Shown here piece after piece: positions 21,156 through 30,149 of a stretch of 64,000 nt of DNA. Source of the DNA: Cyanobacteriota bacterium. GTDB lineage: Bacteria; Acidobacteriota; Vicinamibacteria; Vicinamibacterales; UBA2999. Both the position numbers and the translations under genes were made by a program. Below the pieces are notes generated by a model. It ran no database searches. It was given only the letters and a program-made list of their open reading frames with translations, and was not told the origin of the DNA. The first letter of the stretch is position 1. Each line of letters opens with the position of its first letter. The stretch covers positions 196,842 through 260,841 of the forward strand of contig JAIEMQ010000006.1 in NCBI GenBank assembly GCA_019752015.1, in the 5' to 3' direction.

Positions 21156-22532
21156 TCACCGCGTCGAGGTGAAAGACAGCGGCCCGTGCAGCACGTCAAC
21201 GGCAACATCTGCGTGCATGTCGGCGAGTATGAGAACACCGGCAACCGAGCGGAACGCGAGCTCGGGTGGTAGACGGGGTAGCGCCGCTGCCACACACTCG
21301 GTAACGGGGCGCGTTCCTTGCGCCGACCCACCGATCCGCACGACATGCCAAGTACCGGAGTACAGTTCGCCGGCGTCGCAACCGGCGCGCAACACGGCAA
21401 CCAGTCGCGCACTGATCGCCGCCGCGGCGGTCGGCGTGAAGAATTGACCGGGAGACGTTGTCGGCCGTTCCGCGAGGATGCCCTTGGCCAGTTCCACAGA
21501 CTCGATTACGTCAGGTTCGAGCCCGGCGCGCCGATGCACTTGGCCGAGGCGCCTTTCCACCTGGCGGTGAAGAAACGCGTACGAATCGGCGGCACGTTGA
21601 AACGCGACGATCGCGTCGACGTCCGCAAATGACGACTGGGCGGCAGATCTGGCGCTAGCGAGTGCGATCAACGCCGCTGATGCGGCGATCATCGGAAGTC
21701 TCCGTATGATGCGGCGCCAGGTCTCCACGGCCTTTGCTCGACGATTCGGAACCGCCAGAACGAACGCGCGATCCGTTTTCAGCACGGCCGAGGCTATCCC
21801 ACCAGGTTGACATCGCGGCGTGGCGCGTAGGCCCATTACCACCAAGCCGGATCCCTCGACCACCGCGCAGCGGGAGATCTCTTTCGCGACCGATCCGCGT
21901 CGGACGATAAGCGAATGCGGCTTTACTGTCATACGATGCGCGCGCTCGCGTAAGTCCTCTGATGCCTGATGATCGGTGACACGGCTCTTCGCGACGGTCA
22001 TCAACAGCAACGGTTGCGCGCCAAGTTGTGCAATGGCAGCGGCCATCTGTAACTGCTCGCCGGACTCCTCAGCGAGGTCCACGGCGGCAATCACCGCACC
22101 GCTCGTCAGCGAAACGCGGTCGCCGATGCTGACGATGTCCATGTCGATTGGGGGAACCAACAGCACCACCGTGGTGGCATTCCTGAGTACCGCTTCGCTA
22201 GTCGAGCCCAGAGTGAACTTCGCAACCGCGCTGTGCCGGCGCGATCCCATAACGACGAGCGCGGCGTCGCTCGCGATGGCTTCGCGCGCGATCGCATCCG
22301 ATACATGACCCGTCCGAATTGCTACCTGCCCGTCGTCGAAATCAACTTGATACGGGCCAAGCTGAACGCACGCGTTTAGCACCCGCTCGCGCGTATCGCG
22401 GCTGGTGTCGCCATTGACGTGGAGAACCTCTAATGGCGCACCGAACAGCCGCGCAAACGCCGCAGCGTGATACAGCACGCGCGGGGTAAGCGGACCGAGA
22501 TCAATGGCTGCAATGACAGGACCGGCATTCAT
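21156..22532 (-). CDS. Universal stress domains fused through a signal-anchor-like segment to a secreted domain of unknown function
   Basis: USP motifs ALVVMGSRRHSAVAKFTLGSTSEAVLRNATTVVLLVP and GSGLVVMGLRAT; hydrophobic RRLPMIAASAALIALASARSAAQ; C-terminal domain resembles the 30150-30638 product. Confidence 0.75.
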   Translation of the reverse strand: MNAGPVIAAIDLGPLTPRVLYHAAAFARLFGAPLEVLHVNGDTSRDTRERVLNACVQLGPYQVDFDDGQVAIRTGHVSDAIAREAIASDAALVVMGSRRHSAVAKFTLGSTSEAVLRNATTVVLLVPPIDMDIVSIGDRVSLTSGAVIAAVDLAEESGEQLQMAAAIAQLGAQPLLLMTVAKSRVTDHQASEDLRERAHRMTVKPHSLIVRRGSVAKEISRCAVVEGSGLVVMGLRATPRCQPGGIASAVLKTDRAFVLAVPNRRAKAVETWRRIIRRLPMIAASAALIALASARSAAQSSFADVDAIVAFQRAADSYAFLHRQVERRLGQVHRRAGLEPDVIESVELAKGILAERPTTSPGQFFTPTAAAAISARLVAVLRAGCDAGELYSGTWHVVRIGGSAQGTRPVTECVAAALPRLPPELAFRSVAGVLILADMHADVAVDVLHGPLSFTSTR

Positions 22533-22550
22533 AGCTTTGCCCGTGTAAGG

Positions 22551-22566
22551 GGCAAGCTCCGTGCCT
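22551..22566 (-). promoter_or_regulatory. Candidate sigma54 promoter AGGCACGGAGCTTGCC
   Basis: Only the first T and last W differ from TGGCACG-N4-TTGCW; located 19 nt before ATG at 22532. Confidence 0.55.
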
Positions 22567-22998
22567 CGTCAATCGCATCGAATTCGGGCGCAAATCGGCC
22601 GTTTCTCGACACCGCCGCCACGAACTTTTCCGCGACGCGGGGAATATTCTGGCCCTTTCAATGCAGATTCTCGAGCTTTCGCCGGATATCGTTGCGGCAC
22701 GTCTTTCGCTGTCTATATCGGCATGGGAGGGTTGCTACGCGTTTTCCTGTTCGCGGGTTGCGGCCCGCATTGGCCATGCTCGTGATCGCCCAGGGCCTCG
22801 CGCACGCTGTGCCGCCGCTTCGCGGTTCGATTCATCATCCGTACTACGGTTGGTGAGGAGCCGATCCCCGTGTGAGCGGCGGCGCTTAACATGATGGCGT
22901 TCGAGTCACCGCACTTCATCATGGAGCGAAAGATGATGCCGCAGATCAAGGCCTGGGCCGAGTGGCAGTCCTGACGCGTTCGGTTTGCCGTAGCCCAT

Positions 22999-23553
22999 AT
23001 GACTCGACGATCTCTGCACATCGAGCCGGCAGGCCTGCTACCAGTTGCCCGCCACTACGTCCGTGAGCTGGTCTACGGCGCCAACGACGGCATCATCACG
23101 ACGTTTGCGGTTGTCGCCGGTGTGGCAGGCGGAGGTCTCTCCCTGCGCGTCGTCCTGATTATCGGAGCAGCCAATCTGGTTGCCGACGGTCTGTCAATGG
23201 CCGCGGGCAACTACCTGGCGATTCGATCGCATGAGAGCGTCCTCGAGGCACAAGGGCTGCCGGAGGAGGAGGCGTTCCCGACACGTCACGCGATTGCGAC
23301 ATTCCTCGCATTTGTGTCTGCGGGTGCGGTTCCACTGTTGCCGTACATGATCGAAGGCCTGCCGGTGGATCGCTTCATTGCGTCGGTCGTGTTGACTCTC
23401 GGCGCGATGTTCCTCGTCGGCGCCCTGCGGGCCCTCATCGCCAATGTCCGATGGTGCAACGCCGGTGCCGAGATGTTGATCCTCGGCGCCGTCGTCGCGC
23501 TCCTGGCATATGTCAGCGGCGGACTCGTCGCCCGTCTGGTCGAAGGAGCCTGA
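22999..23553 (+). CDS. VIT1/CCC1-type transporter-like membrane protein
   Basis: RELVYGANDGIITTFAVVAGVAGGGLSLRVVLIIGAANLVADGLSMAAGNYLAIRSHESV. Confidence 0.88.
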   Translation: MTRRSLHIEPAGLLPVARHYVRELVYGANDGIITTFAVVAGVAGGGLSLRVVLIIGAANLVADGLSMAAGNYLAIRSHESVLEAQGLPEEEAFPTRHAIATFLAFVSAGAVPLLPYMIEGLPVDRFIASVVLTLGAMFLVGALRALIANVRWCNAGAEMLILGAVVALLAYVSGGLVARLVEGA

Positions 23554-23842
23554 AGAGCCGCCCGCGCAGGAACGACTCCACATTACAAACGACGGCGGCG
23601 CCACGATCGGCAGCCCGCCGCCGCCACTTTTCAGATCCTTCGGAATTCAGTCGCGGCTGGATCGGGCCAAGCGATCATTCGATTCGCCGATGCATCAGCG
23701 CGTACTCGCGCGTCGCACTGATAAACCGCTCGTCGGGCGCCGCCGGCGGCGATTGCGCGGACGCCGTACCGGTCAGCATGGCCAGGCACACCGTTACCAG
23801 GAATAGATTCGATGATGTGTTGCACACGATTGTTCTCCTGTA

Positions 23843-24355
23843 CTACGCTGCTGCTGCTGCGAGCAGCCGGCGGAACTCATCCGCGAACGCGCGTACGTCG
23901 GCCCAGTCGGTGTAGTCGTAATCGCGCGACACGTCCGTATCCCCGCCCGCCTTGGCGACGATGCGTTTCATGATCCATTGCTTGAAGATGTTGTAGCGCG
24001 TGTAGAGCAATGCGCCGGCGACCTGCTTGACCATCGGCGGCTGCCATCCCGTCGTTGTTTCGAACCCCGTGACGATGGCCGCAAGTTCCGCCCGCACTTT
24101 CGGATCGGACTTCTGCAGCACCGCCAGGCATACCGACACGAAGGCCGTCGGCCTTGCACCGAATTCATGCGTGTGAGCCCTCACCCATTGCTCGACGGCT
24201 TTCTGGTAACGGCCGGCGTGAATCGATGCGGCCACTATGATGCCGTCGTATACGTAAAGCGCAGGATCGAGCGTGCCCGCCTGGATGACATCGGTAGCGA
24301 CGCCGTACGTCGACAACCCCTCGGCGATTCCGTACAAGATCAGTACTCGTGACAT
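23843..24355 (-). CDS. hemG: Flavodoxin-like protoporphyrinogen oxidase HemG homolog, FMN loop apparently missing
   Basis: IQAGTLDPALYVYDGIIVAASIHAGRYQKAVEQWVRAH...FVSVCLAV...YTRYNIFKQWIMKRIVAKAGGDTDVSRDYDYTDW; N-terminus MSRVLILYG-IAEGL lacks the usual TTxGHT segment. Confidence 0.7.
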   Translation of the reverse strand: MSRVLILYGIAEGLSTYGVATDVIQAGTLDPALYVYDGIIVAASIHAGRYQKAVEQWVRAHTHEFGARPTAFVSVCLAVLQKSDPKVRAELAAIVTGFETTTGWQPPMVKQVAGALLYTRYNIFKQWIMKRIVAKAGGDTDVSRDYDYTDWADVRAFADEFRRLLAAAAA

Positions 24356-24381
24356 GACGACTCCTCCCGCGTCACCGACCG

Positions 24382-25284
24382 TTAATGCACCGGCCTGGCC
24401 TGAATCGATTCAATGAAATCGACCAGGGACTGAATCATCCGCGCGACTCTCTCCGGATCGCCGCCGTCGCGCGAGCGCGCAAAGGCGTCGCCCCACACCG
24501 GCATGTCCGGCCCGCCATGCCCGCGGATCGGCTTCTTGCCATCGATGGTTCGGAACACGAGCTCCGACGGAAACAATCCGCCATTCCGTTTGGCGATCTC
24601 TGTCAGATCCGCCGGCTTGCGCGTCATCGACGAGGCCAGCGGGCCGTCGCCCCGCGCCGCGGTGCCATGACAGGCGGCACAATACGTACGAAACAGCTCC
24701 CCCCCGGAAACGGCCTGCTTCATCTCGGTGGCCTGCGCGAGTCCTGGCGTCGGCACAAGCAGCAATGTGAGCATCAAGGCGCCGATCGCGCACATCGTCG
24801 CGGCGGCGGCTGGTTTCTTCTCGGCCTCGCGAATCTTTTCGCGCGTCTCGCGGACGGTCAACACCGGACACGGCGCCGTGCGCACCACGCGTTCGGCGAC
24901 GTTGCCCACGAGGACATGCATCAGCGGGCCGTGACCGTGCGTGCCCATCACAATCATGTCGGCGTGTGCTGTGGTCGCCGCCGTCACGACGCCGCGCGCC
25001 GGATTGCCGAAGAGCACCTCGGTCGACACAAGGACATCGGGCAGCCGCTGTTGACGCTCCAGCAGTTGCTTCTCGGCCTCCTCGCCGAGCCGCTGGCTCC
25101 AGTCCGTATAGGCGACTGCGTACGCGTCGATCGAGCCGGTCCCCATCGCAGGCACTTCACAAACGTGCACCAGATGTAGCGCGGCGTCGAATCGCCGCGC
25201 CATGAGTCGGGCGTACTCCAGTGCAAGCTCGGAGTTCGCGCTGAAGTCCAGAGGCACGAGGATCTTCTTGATGTCGAGCGTCAT
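24382..25284 (-). CDS. Universal stress protein fused through a TM segment to a periplasmic cytochrome c domain
   Basis: MTLDIKKILVPLDFSANSELAL...VMGTHGHGPLMHVLVGNVAERVVRTAPCPVLTVR; TM MCAIGALMLTLLLVPTPGLAQ; CAACH heme site GGELFRTYCAACHGTAARGDGPLA. Confidence 0.85.
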   Translation of the reverse strand: MTLDIKKILVPLDFSANSELALEYARLMARRFDAALHLVHVCEVPAMGTGSIDAYAVAYTDWSQRLGEEAEKQLLERQQRLPDVLVSTEVLFGNPARGVVTAATTAHADMIVMGTHGHGPLMHVLVGNVAERVVRTAPCPVLTVRETREKIREAEKKPAAAATMCAIGALMLTLLLVPTPGLAQATEMKQAVSGGELFRTYCAACHGTAARGDGPLASSMTRKPADLTEIAKRNGGLFPSELVFRTIDGKKPIRGHGGPDMPVWGDAFARSRDGGDPERVARMIQSLVDFIESIQARPVH

Positions 25285-25320
25285 GGCGATTCCCTTTCGC
25301 AAAACTGTCTACCGGTTAAG

Positions 25321-25336
25321 GGCAACGGTCATGCCA
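25321..25336 (-). promoter_or_regulatory. Candidate sigma54 promoter TGGCATGACCGTTGCC
   Basis: TGGCAT-G-N4-TTGC with correct spacing, 37 nt before ATG at 25284; CGGGGATTTCCCCG at 25390-25403 upstream. Confidence 0.6.
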
Positions 25337-25437
25337 TGAGGCCCCACGGTCAAATGCGCGCGAAAAGGCTTGACAACGGCACCATCGTTCGGGGATTTCC
25401 CCGATCCCGCGGAAAAACCCCCGCGAGCGGCTTGCCG

Positions 25438-25929
25438 CTACGCCGACGTCGCTACTGTCAGCGCGTCGGGCGCGATGAACTCACGTTCGTGCGCGCGGAC
25501 CGCGAGCACCGGACACGGCGCCGTGCGAACCACGCGCTCTGCGACGCTGCCCATGAGCAGCTGTTTCATCGCGCCGCGGCCGTGCGTGCCGACGACAATC
25601 ACATCGATTAGCTGCGCCTTGGCGTAGGCGACGATGGCGGCGGCCGCGTTGGTCGCGCTCTCGAGCGCTGGGACGACTCGCAGGTCGCGGATATTGTCGG
25701 CGCTAATAAGCTGGTCGAGCTCACATCGCGCGGCACGATCGAGATCGCGTTGCATCTCCGGCACGGCGAACCCAACCTCAGGAGCGTACCGCAACATCAT
25801 GTTGTCCGTGACGTGTAGCACGTGCAGCGTGGCGTTATAGGCGCGCGCCAGGTCGCGTCCGTACGCGAGTGCGTTCGCCGACGGCTCGCTGAAATCCGTT
25901 GCGACTAGGATTCTCTTCAGAACGATCAT
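25438..25929 (-). CDS. Universal stress protein (UspA family)
   Basis: MIVLKRILVATDFSEPSANALAYG...VVGTHGRGAMKQLLMGSVAERVVRTAPCPVLAVR. Confidence 0.9.
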   Translation of the reverse strand: MIVLKRILVATDFSEPSANALAYGRDLARAYNATLHVLHVTDNMMLRYAPEVGFAVPEMQRDLDRAARCELDQLISADNIRDLRVVPALESATNAAAAIVAYAKAQLIDVIVVGTHGRGAMKQLLMGSVAERVVRTAPCPVLAVRAHEREFIAPDALTVATSA

Positions 25930-25975
25930 GAGTGCCTCGCAATCTCCCGGCAGACGGGCCGGCCGACCACGGATG

Positions 25976-25991
25976 AGCACAAGACGTACCA
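25976..25991 (-). promoter_or_regulatory. Weaker candidate sigma54 promoter TGGTACGTCTTGTGCT
   Basis: GG and GC spaced correctly with two mismatches; 47 nt before ATG at 25929. Confidence 0.35.
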
Positions 25992-26037
25992 CCGGTATAC
26001 TGCCGAAGGTTGGCGCAATTCTTGATATGTCACAGGC

Positions 26038-26502
26038 ATGACTAAGACCACCACCGCCGTTGGACGTGATTCCGGGCGTGAACTGAGGGATCCGGCTCTA
26101 CCGCAGTGGGAGATTTCCGGGCCGGCCGTGAGAAAAATCCCACGACGGGTGCTGGTCGTAGACGACGAGCCGCTGATCCGGTGGTCGGTGACCGAGACAT
26201 TGGCCGGGCTGGGACTTGACGTTGAGCAGGCCCATGACGCGGTATCCGCGCTGCGCGCCATCACCGCACCCAGGGACGGATTCGACGTCGTCATCCTCGA
26301 CCTGCGATTGCCGGACATGAACGATCTGTCGCTGCTGGCGACGATTCGCCAGGTCGTTCCCGACGTGACGATCGTGCTCATGACTGCGTTCGGAACTGAC
26401 GAGGTCGTCGAACGCGCGATCGCGCTCGGCGCCTGCTCAGTACTGCACAAGCCTTTCGAGCTAGGCGCGCTTGTCGCCGCCGTCTACGGGGCGTCCACCT
26501 AA
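26038..26502 (+). CDS. Stand-alone response regulator receiver protein
   Basis: [24 protein letters not shown]...VVILDLRLPDMNDLSLLATIRQ...LMTAFGT...VLHKPFE. Confidence 0.85.
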   Translation: MTKTTTAVGRDSGRELRDPALPQWEISGPAVRKIPRRVLVVDDEPLIRWSVTETLAGLGLDVEQAHDAVSALRAITAPRDGFDVVILDLRLPDMNDLSLLATIRQVVPDVTIVLMTAFGTDEVVERAIALGACSVLHKPFELGALVAAVYGAST

Positions 26503-27866
26503 TGCCGAACGCGACGGTGCTCGTCGTCGATGACGAACCACTCATTCGATGGTCGCTGGTCAACAGGCTGAAGGAAGACGGCTACCGCACCCTTGAAGCA
26601 GGAACCGGTGCGGATGCGGTAGCCCAACACCGGGAGGGCGTCGACCTGGTGCTCCTCGATTTTGCCCTGCCCGATTCAAACGGCTTGAGCGTCCTCAAGC
26701 AGATCAAAGAAGCCGATCCGGACACGCTGGTGATCATGTTGACCGCACACACTGGCGTGGAGACGGCAGTCGAGGCGATGAAGGGCGGCGCCTATCACTA
26801 CGCTAACAAACCGTTCGATCTCGACGAAGTCATGCTGCTGGTCGAGAAGGCGCTGGAGACCACGCAACTGCGGCGTGAGGTGCGGACGCTGCGCGCCAAA
26901 CAGGCCCAGCCCTTTGGTCTCGAGAGCATTGTCGGCAACAGCGACGCGATCAAGAACGTGCGCGGGCTGCTGAAAAAGATTGGCGTCAGCCCGGCGTCGA
27001 CGGTGCTGCTGATGGGCGAGAGCGGTACCGGCAAGGACCTCGCCGCAAAAGTGATCCACTACAGCAGCAACCGGGCGGCACGGTCGTTCATGAACATCAC
27101 GTGCTCGGCCTTGCCGGAGACGCTGCTCGAAAGCGAGTTGTTCGGGCATGAACGAGGAGCGTTCACCGGTGCCGATCGGCAGAAGCGCGGGTTGATCGAG
27201 TCCGCCGACGGCGGCACCGTGTTTCTCGACGAGATTGGCGAAATGGTGCCGTTGCTTCAGGCCAAGCTGTTGCGGTTCCTGGAGGAAAAGTCCTTCAAAC
27301 GGGTCGGAGGTTCGGCGGACGTCAAGGTCGACGTCCGGGTGATCGCCGCCACCAATCGCTCGCTACAGGAAGAAGTAAAGCAGGGACGCTTCCGCGAGGA
27401 TCTGTACTATCGACTGAACGTGATGGCCGTCACGTTACCACCCCTGCGCGAGCACCGCGAAGACATCCGCCTGCTGATCGATCACTACATCGACGTTTTC
27501 AACCTCGAGTTCCGGAAGAAAATCCACGGCCTTACTCCCACCGCGCTGGCGGCACTCGAAGGTTACGCGTGGCCGGGGAACGTTAGAGAACTACGGAACG
27601 CAGTGGAGCGCGCAATGCTACTCGCCGAGGGTACTGACGTGACGGAAGTACATTTTCCGATGCTCACCGCGGTCGAGCCCAGTCTGTCGACAGGCATGGC
27701 GCTGCCGGTGGGCGGCATCAACCTCGACGCACTGGAGCGCTCGCTGGTGACGCAGGCGCTGGAACGCTGCAACTGGAACCAAACCAAGGCGGCGCTGCTC
27801 CTCGGCCTCAACCGCGATCAGATTCGTTACCGGATCGAGAAGTTCAACCTTCAGAAACCGTCGTAG
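26502..27866 (+). CDS. NtrC-family sigma54-dependent response regulator
   Basis: REC domain; [35 protein letters not shown]; Fis-type [28 protein letters not shown]. Confidence 0.95.
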   Translation: MPNATVLVVDDEPLIRWSLVNRLKEDGYRTLEAGTGADAVAQHREGVDLVLLDFALPDSNGLSVLKQIKEADPDTLVIMLTAHTGVETAVEAMKGGAYHYANKPFDLDEVMLLVEKALETTQLRREVRTLRAKQAQPFGLESIVGNSDAIKNVRGLLKKIGVSPASTVLLMGESGTGKDLAAKVIHYSSNRAARSFMNITCSALPETLLESELFGHERGAFTGADRQKRGLIESADGGTVFLDEIGEMVPLLQAKLLRFLEEKSFKRVGGSADVKVDVRVIAATNRSLQEEVKQGRFREDLYYRLNVMAVTLPPLREHREDIRLLIDHYIDVFNLEFRKKIHGLTPTALAALEGYAWPGNVRELRNAVERAMLLAEGTDVTEVHFPMLTAVEPSLSTGMALPVGGINLDALERSLVTQALERCNWNQTKAALLLGLNRDQIRYRIEKFNLQKPS

Positions 27867-28929
27867 GCAACCGCACGGTGATCTCGGTCCCGCCTGCCGG
27901 CGGACAGACGACGCTAATCTGGCCGCCGTGCAGCTCCACTAGCCTCTTGGCGGTCGCCATACCGAGTCCGGTGCCGCGCGCTTTCGTGGTCTTGAAGGGG
28001 CGGAACAGCTCGGCACGAATCTCCGCAGGGATACCCGGCCCCTGATCGATGATCTCGACCGACTGCCAGTCGTGGTCGGCGTGACATTTCACGTCGATCG
28101 TACCGCGCCCCTGCATTGCCTGTGCGGCGTTGATCAACAGATTCTGAAACGCGATGTCGAGCAGATTTGCATCGCCGGCAATTGGGGGTACGCTGCCGGT
28201 GATCGAGATCTCGAGCGCCGGAAACGCCGGGTCGGTTTTTAACAGCGACGCGATCGACGCAAGCATCGCCGTTATGTCGAGGGCCGCAAACTTCGGCTTC
28301 GGCGGACGCGCGAACACTAGCAGGTCCTGGATCAAATCGTTCAGGCCATCGAGACGCGCAATGATCTCCTTGACGATCACCGCATCGGAGGTGCTTGGCG
28401 GCAGGCGTGTGCCAAGCACTTGAATCGCGCCGCGCACCGCTGCTAAGGGGTTCTTGACTTCGTGCGCGATGACCGCCGCCATTTCGCCCAATCGCGCCAG
28501 CGCCGTCGCCTCGCGCAGCCGATCCTCGAGCTCGGTGCGCCGCGAGAGGTCGTGTAGGATTCCTGTAAAGTGCTTCTCCCCGTCGAGATCGAGCTCGCCG
28601 ACGGACAGATGCAGGGGAAAGGTAGTGCCGTCTTTCCGCCGACCCGTCACGGCGCGCCCGATACCGATGATGCGTCGCTCACCCGTCTGGAGGTGATGCG
28701 CGATGTATCCGTCGTGCCGCGATCGGTCGGGCTCTGGCATCAAAAGTTTGACATTCTGCCCGAGTGACTCGCTTTCGTTATAGCCGAACATCCGCAGCGC
28801 CGAGGCATTGATCGCCTCGACGATGCCGTGTGCATCGATGACGATGATGCCGTCCACAGCGGCGTCGACGATCGCGCGCCATCGCGCCGCGCCGACGCGT
28901 TCGTCGGGGGCGGCGTTGCCCTGATTCAT
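27844..28929 (-). CDS. PAS-domain sensor histidine kinase (NtrB-like)
   Basis: PAS VDAAVDGIIVIDAHGIVEAINASALRMFGYNE; H-box VIAHEVKNPLAAVRGAIQVLG; GTGLGMATAKRLVELHGG. Confidence 0.93.
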   Translation of the reverse strand: MNQGNAAPDERVGAARWRAIVDAAVDGIIVIDAHGIVEAINASALRMFGYNESESLGQNVKLLMPEPDRSRHDGYIAHHLQTGERRIIGIGRAVTGRRKDGTTFPLHLSVGELDLDGEKHFTGILHDLSRRTELEDRLREATALARLGEMAAVIAHEVKNPLAAVRGAIQVLGTRLPPSTSDAVIVKEIIARLDGLNDLIQDLLVFARPPKPKFAALDITAMLASIASLLKTDPAFPALEISITGSVPPIAGDANLLDIAFQNLLINAAQAMQGRGTIDVKCHADHDWQSVEIIDQGPGIPAEIRAELFRPFKTTKARGTGLGMATAKRLVELHGGQISVVCPPAGGTEITVRLPTTVSEG

Positions 28930-28938
28930 GCGATCAGT

Positions 28939-29475
28939 CTAACGCTTCAATGCGGCTCGAAGCGACGGCAGGTCGGCGCGATACGCGACGGGATCGCCAT
29001 ACGGTGCGAAAGCCTGATACCGGCCGTGCGGTTCCCGAACCCGCCGCGCATGACGGATCGGACACCAGTATTGCTCGGTGCGTGCTGCCACCTCGCGCAC
29101 GTACGCAATCAGGCCGTTCGCGTAACTGCAGTACAGACAGTTCACTTTCTCCAGGCCGTTCAGATACGCGAGCTTGTGGCGGTCGAGTACGAAGTAGTGG
29201 CGCCGTCTTACGCGCCGAAGCGCCCACGCCCGGAAACAGATCGCTTGATAGATCGACACCCAGGCATCAAGAATCACGAACGGAACGATCGTCGAGTAGA
29301 TCACCGGTGCGCTGAGCAGCGTCGTAACACCGCCACGCGTGATGTAACGCCACAGCCCCGTGCGCAGCCGCCGGTGGTCGGCGCGCACAGCCGGATCGCG
29401 CTGGGCCCGTCGCCGGGCCGCGCGCGTCTGCTGACGCGCATCGGCCGGCGCTCGTTTCGCGATTGGCTCGCGTGA
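28939..29475 (-). CDS. Conserved hypothetical membrane-associated protein with CLYC motif
   Basis: TTLLSAPVIYSTIVPFVILDAWVSIYQAICF...VNCLYCSYANGLIAYVREVAARTEQYWCPIRHARR. Start uncertain. Confidence 0.55.
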   Translation of the reverse strand, partial: SREPIAKRAPADARQQTRAARRRAQRDPAVRADHRRLRTGLWRYITRGGVTTLLSAPVIYSTIVPFVILDAWVSIYQAICFRAWALRRVRRRHYFVLDRHKLAYLNGLEKVNCLYCSYANGLIAYVREVAARTEQYWCPIRHARRVREPHGRYQAFAPYGDPVAYRADLPSLRAALKR

Positions 29476-29507
29476 CAACACGCGAAGGGCTGTGGCCCGA
29501 TGTCGCT

Positions 29508-29948
29508 TCACTCCTCCTCCCGCGTCGTGGCTTTTTTCATCCGGCGCAGGTGCGCGTCGTGTTTGGACAGTTCCGCCGGCCGGTGCGCGATCATATCGAG
29601 CAAGTCCGAGACCGTTACGATCCCGGCAACGTTGCCCTTGGCCGAGGTCACGACCAGCGATCCGATCGAGCGGCCCTTCATCAGTGCCGCCGCCCGACGT
29701 ATTGGCGTGCGCGAAGTCACGGTGACAACCGGCGCGGTCATTAAATCGCCAACGGTCCACTTGCCCAGTGTCTTCGGCAGTTTGGTGCCGCCAAGATCGC
29801 GCTCCGACACGATCCCCTGTAATTCGCCGTCGCGTGTGACTACGAGATGCCGGATCCTCCGGTTCCGCATACGCGTCTTCGCCTCTGATGCTGCGACCTC
29901 CGGATGGACCGTTTCAACGGACTTGCTCATCACCTCGTAAACCCGCAT
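29508..29948 (-). CDS. CBS-domain pair protein
   Basis: MRVYEVMSKSVETVHPEVAASEAKTRMRNRRIRHLVV...VGDLMTAPVVTVTSRTPIRRAAALMKGRSIGSLVV. Confidence 0.85.
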   Translation of the reverse strand: MRVYEVMSKSVETVHPEVAASEAKTRMRNRRIRHLVVTRDGELQGIVSERDLGGTKLPKTLGKWTVGDLMTAPVVTVTSRTPIRRAAALMKGRSIGSLVVTSAKGNVAGIVTVSDLLDMIAHRPAELSKHDAHLRRMKKATTREEE

Positions 29949-29969
29949 GACAGCCTCCACCGGTCAAAG

Positions 29970-29985
29970 TGCAATTGACGGGCCG
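29970..29985 (-). promoter_or_regulatory. Candidate sigma54 promoter CGGCCCGTCAATTGCA for CBS gene
   Basis: GG and TTGCA spaced correctly; 22 nt before ATG at 29948. Confidence 0.5.
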
Positions 29986-30026
29986 AGCCCTGAGCGAGAT
30001 TGCGGCGGCTTCAGCCGCCGCGATCG

Positions 30027-30063
30027 GGGGAATAGTCCGCAGTCGGCGCGAGAGATTCCCCGC
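30027..30063. promoter_or_regulatory. Candidate activator-binding element GGGGAATAGTCCGC-N14-ATTCCCCGC between divergent sigma54 promoters
   Basis: GGGGAATAGTCCGC also occurs at 7139-7152 with a similarly placed ATTCCGCGC. Confidence 0.45.
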
Positions 30064-30103
30064 CCCGCTCACGACACTTCAGGCCGATTTCCTGCAGTTC
30101 GGC

Positions 30104-30119
30104 TGGCATGAACGATGCT
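30104..30119 (+). promoter_or_regulatory. Candidate sigma54 promoter TGGCATGAACGATGCT
   Basis: TGGCAT-G-N4-ATGCT with correct spacing, 31 nt before ATG at 30150. Confidence 0.55.
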
Positions 30120-30149
30120 TTAGCCAGGGTAAATCGAAGGGAACACCCA

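Noticed and set aside
22880-22998. Sigma54 promoter TGGCAGTCCTGACGC upstream of the VIT-like gene
   Set aside because: -24 half is good but the -12 half (ACGC) is poor and no upstream GGGGAAT-like element was found.
24385-25179. 264-aa plus-strand ORF opposite the USP-cytochrome c fusion
   Set aside because: Arg/His-rich antisense shadow; minus strand has clear USP and CAACH motifs.
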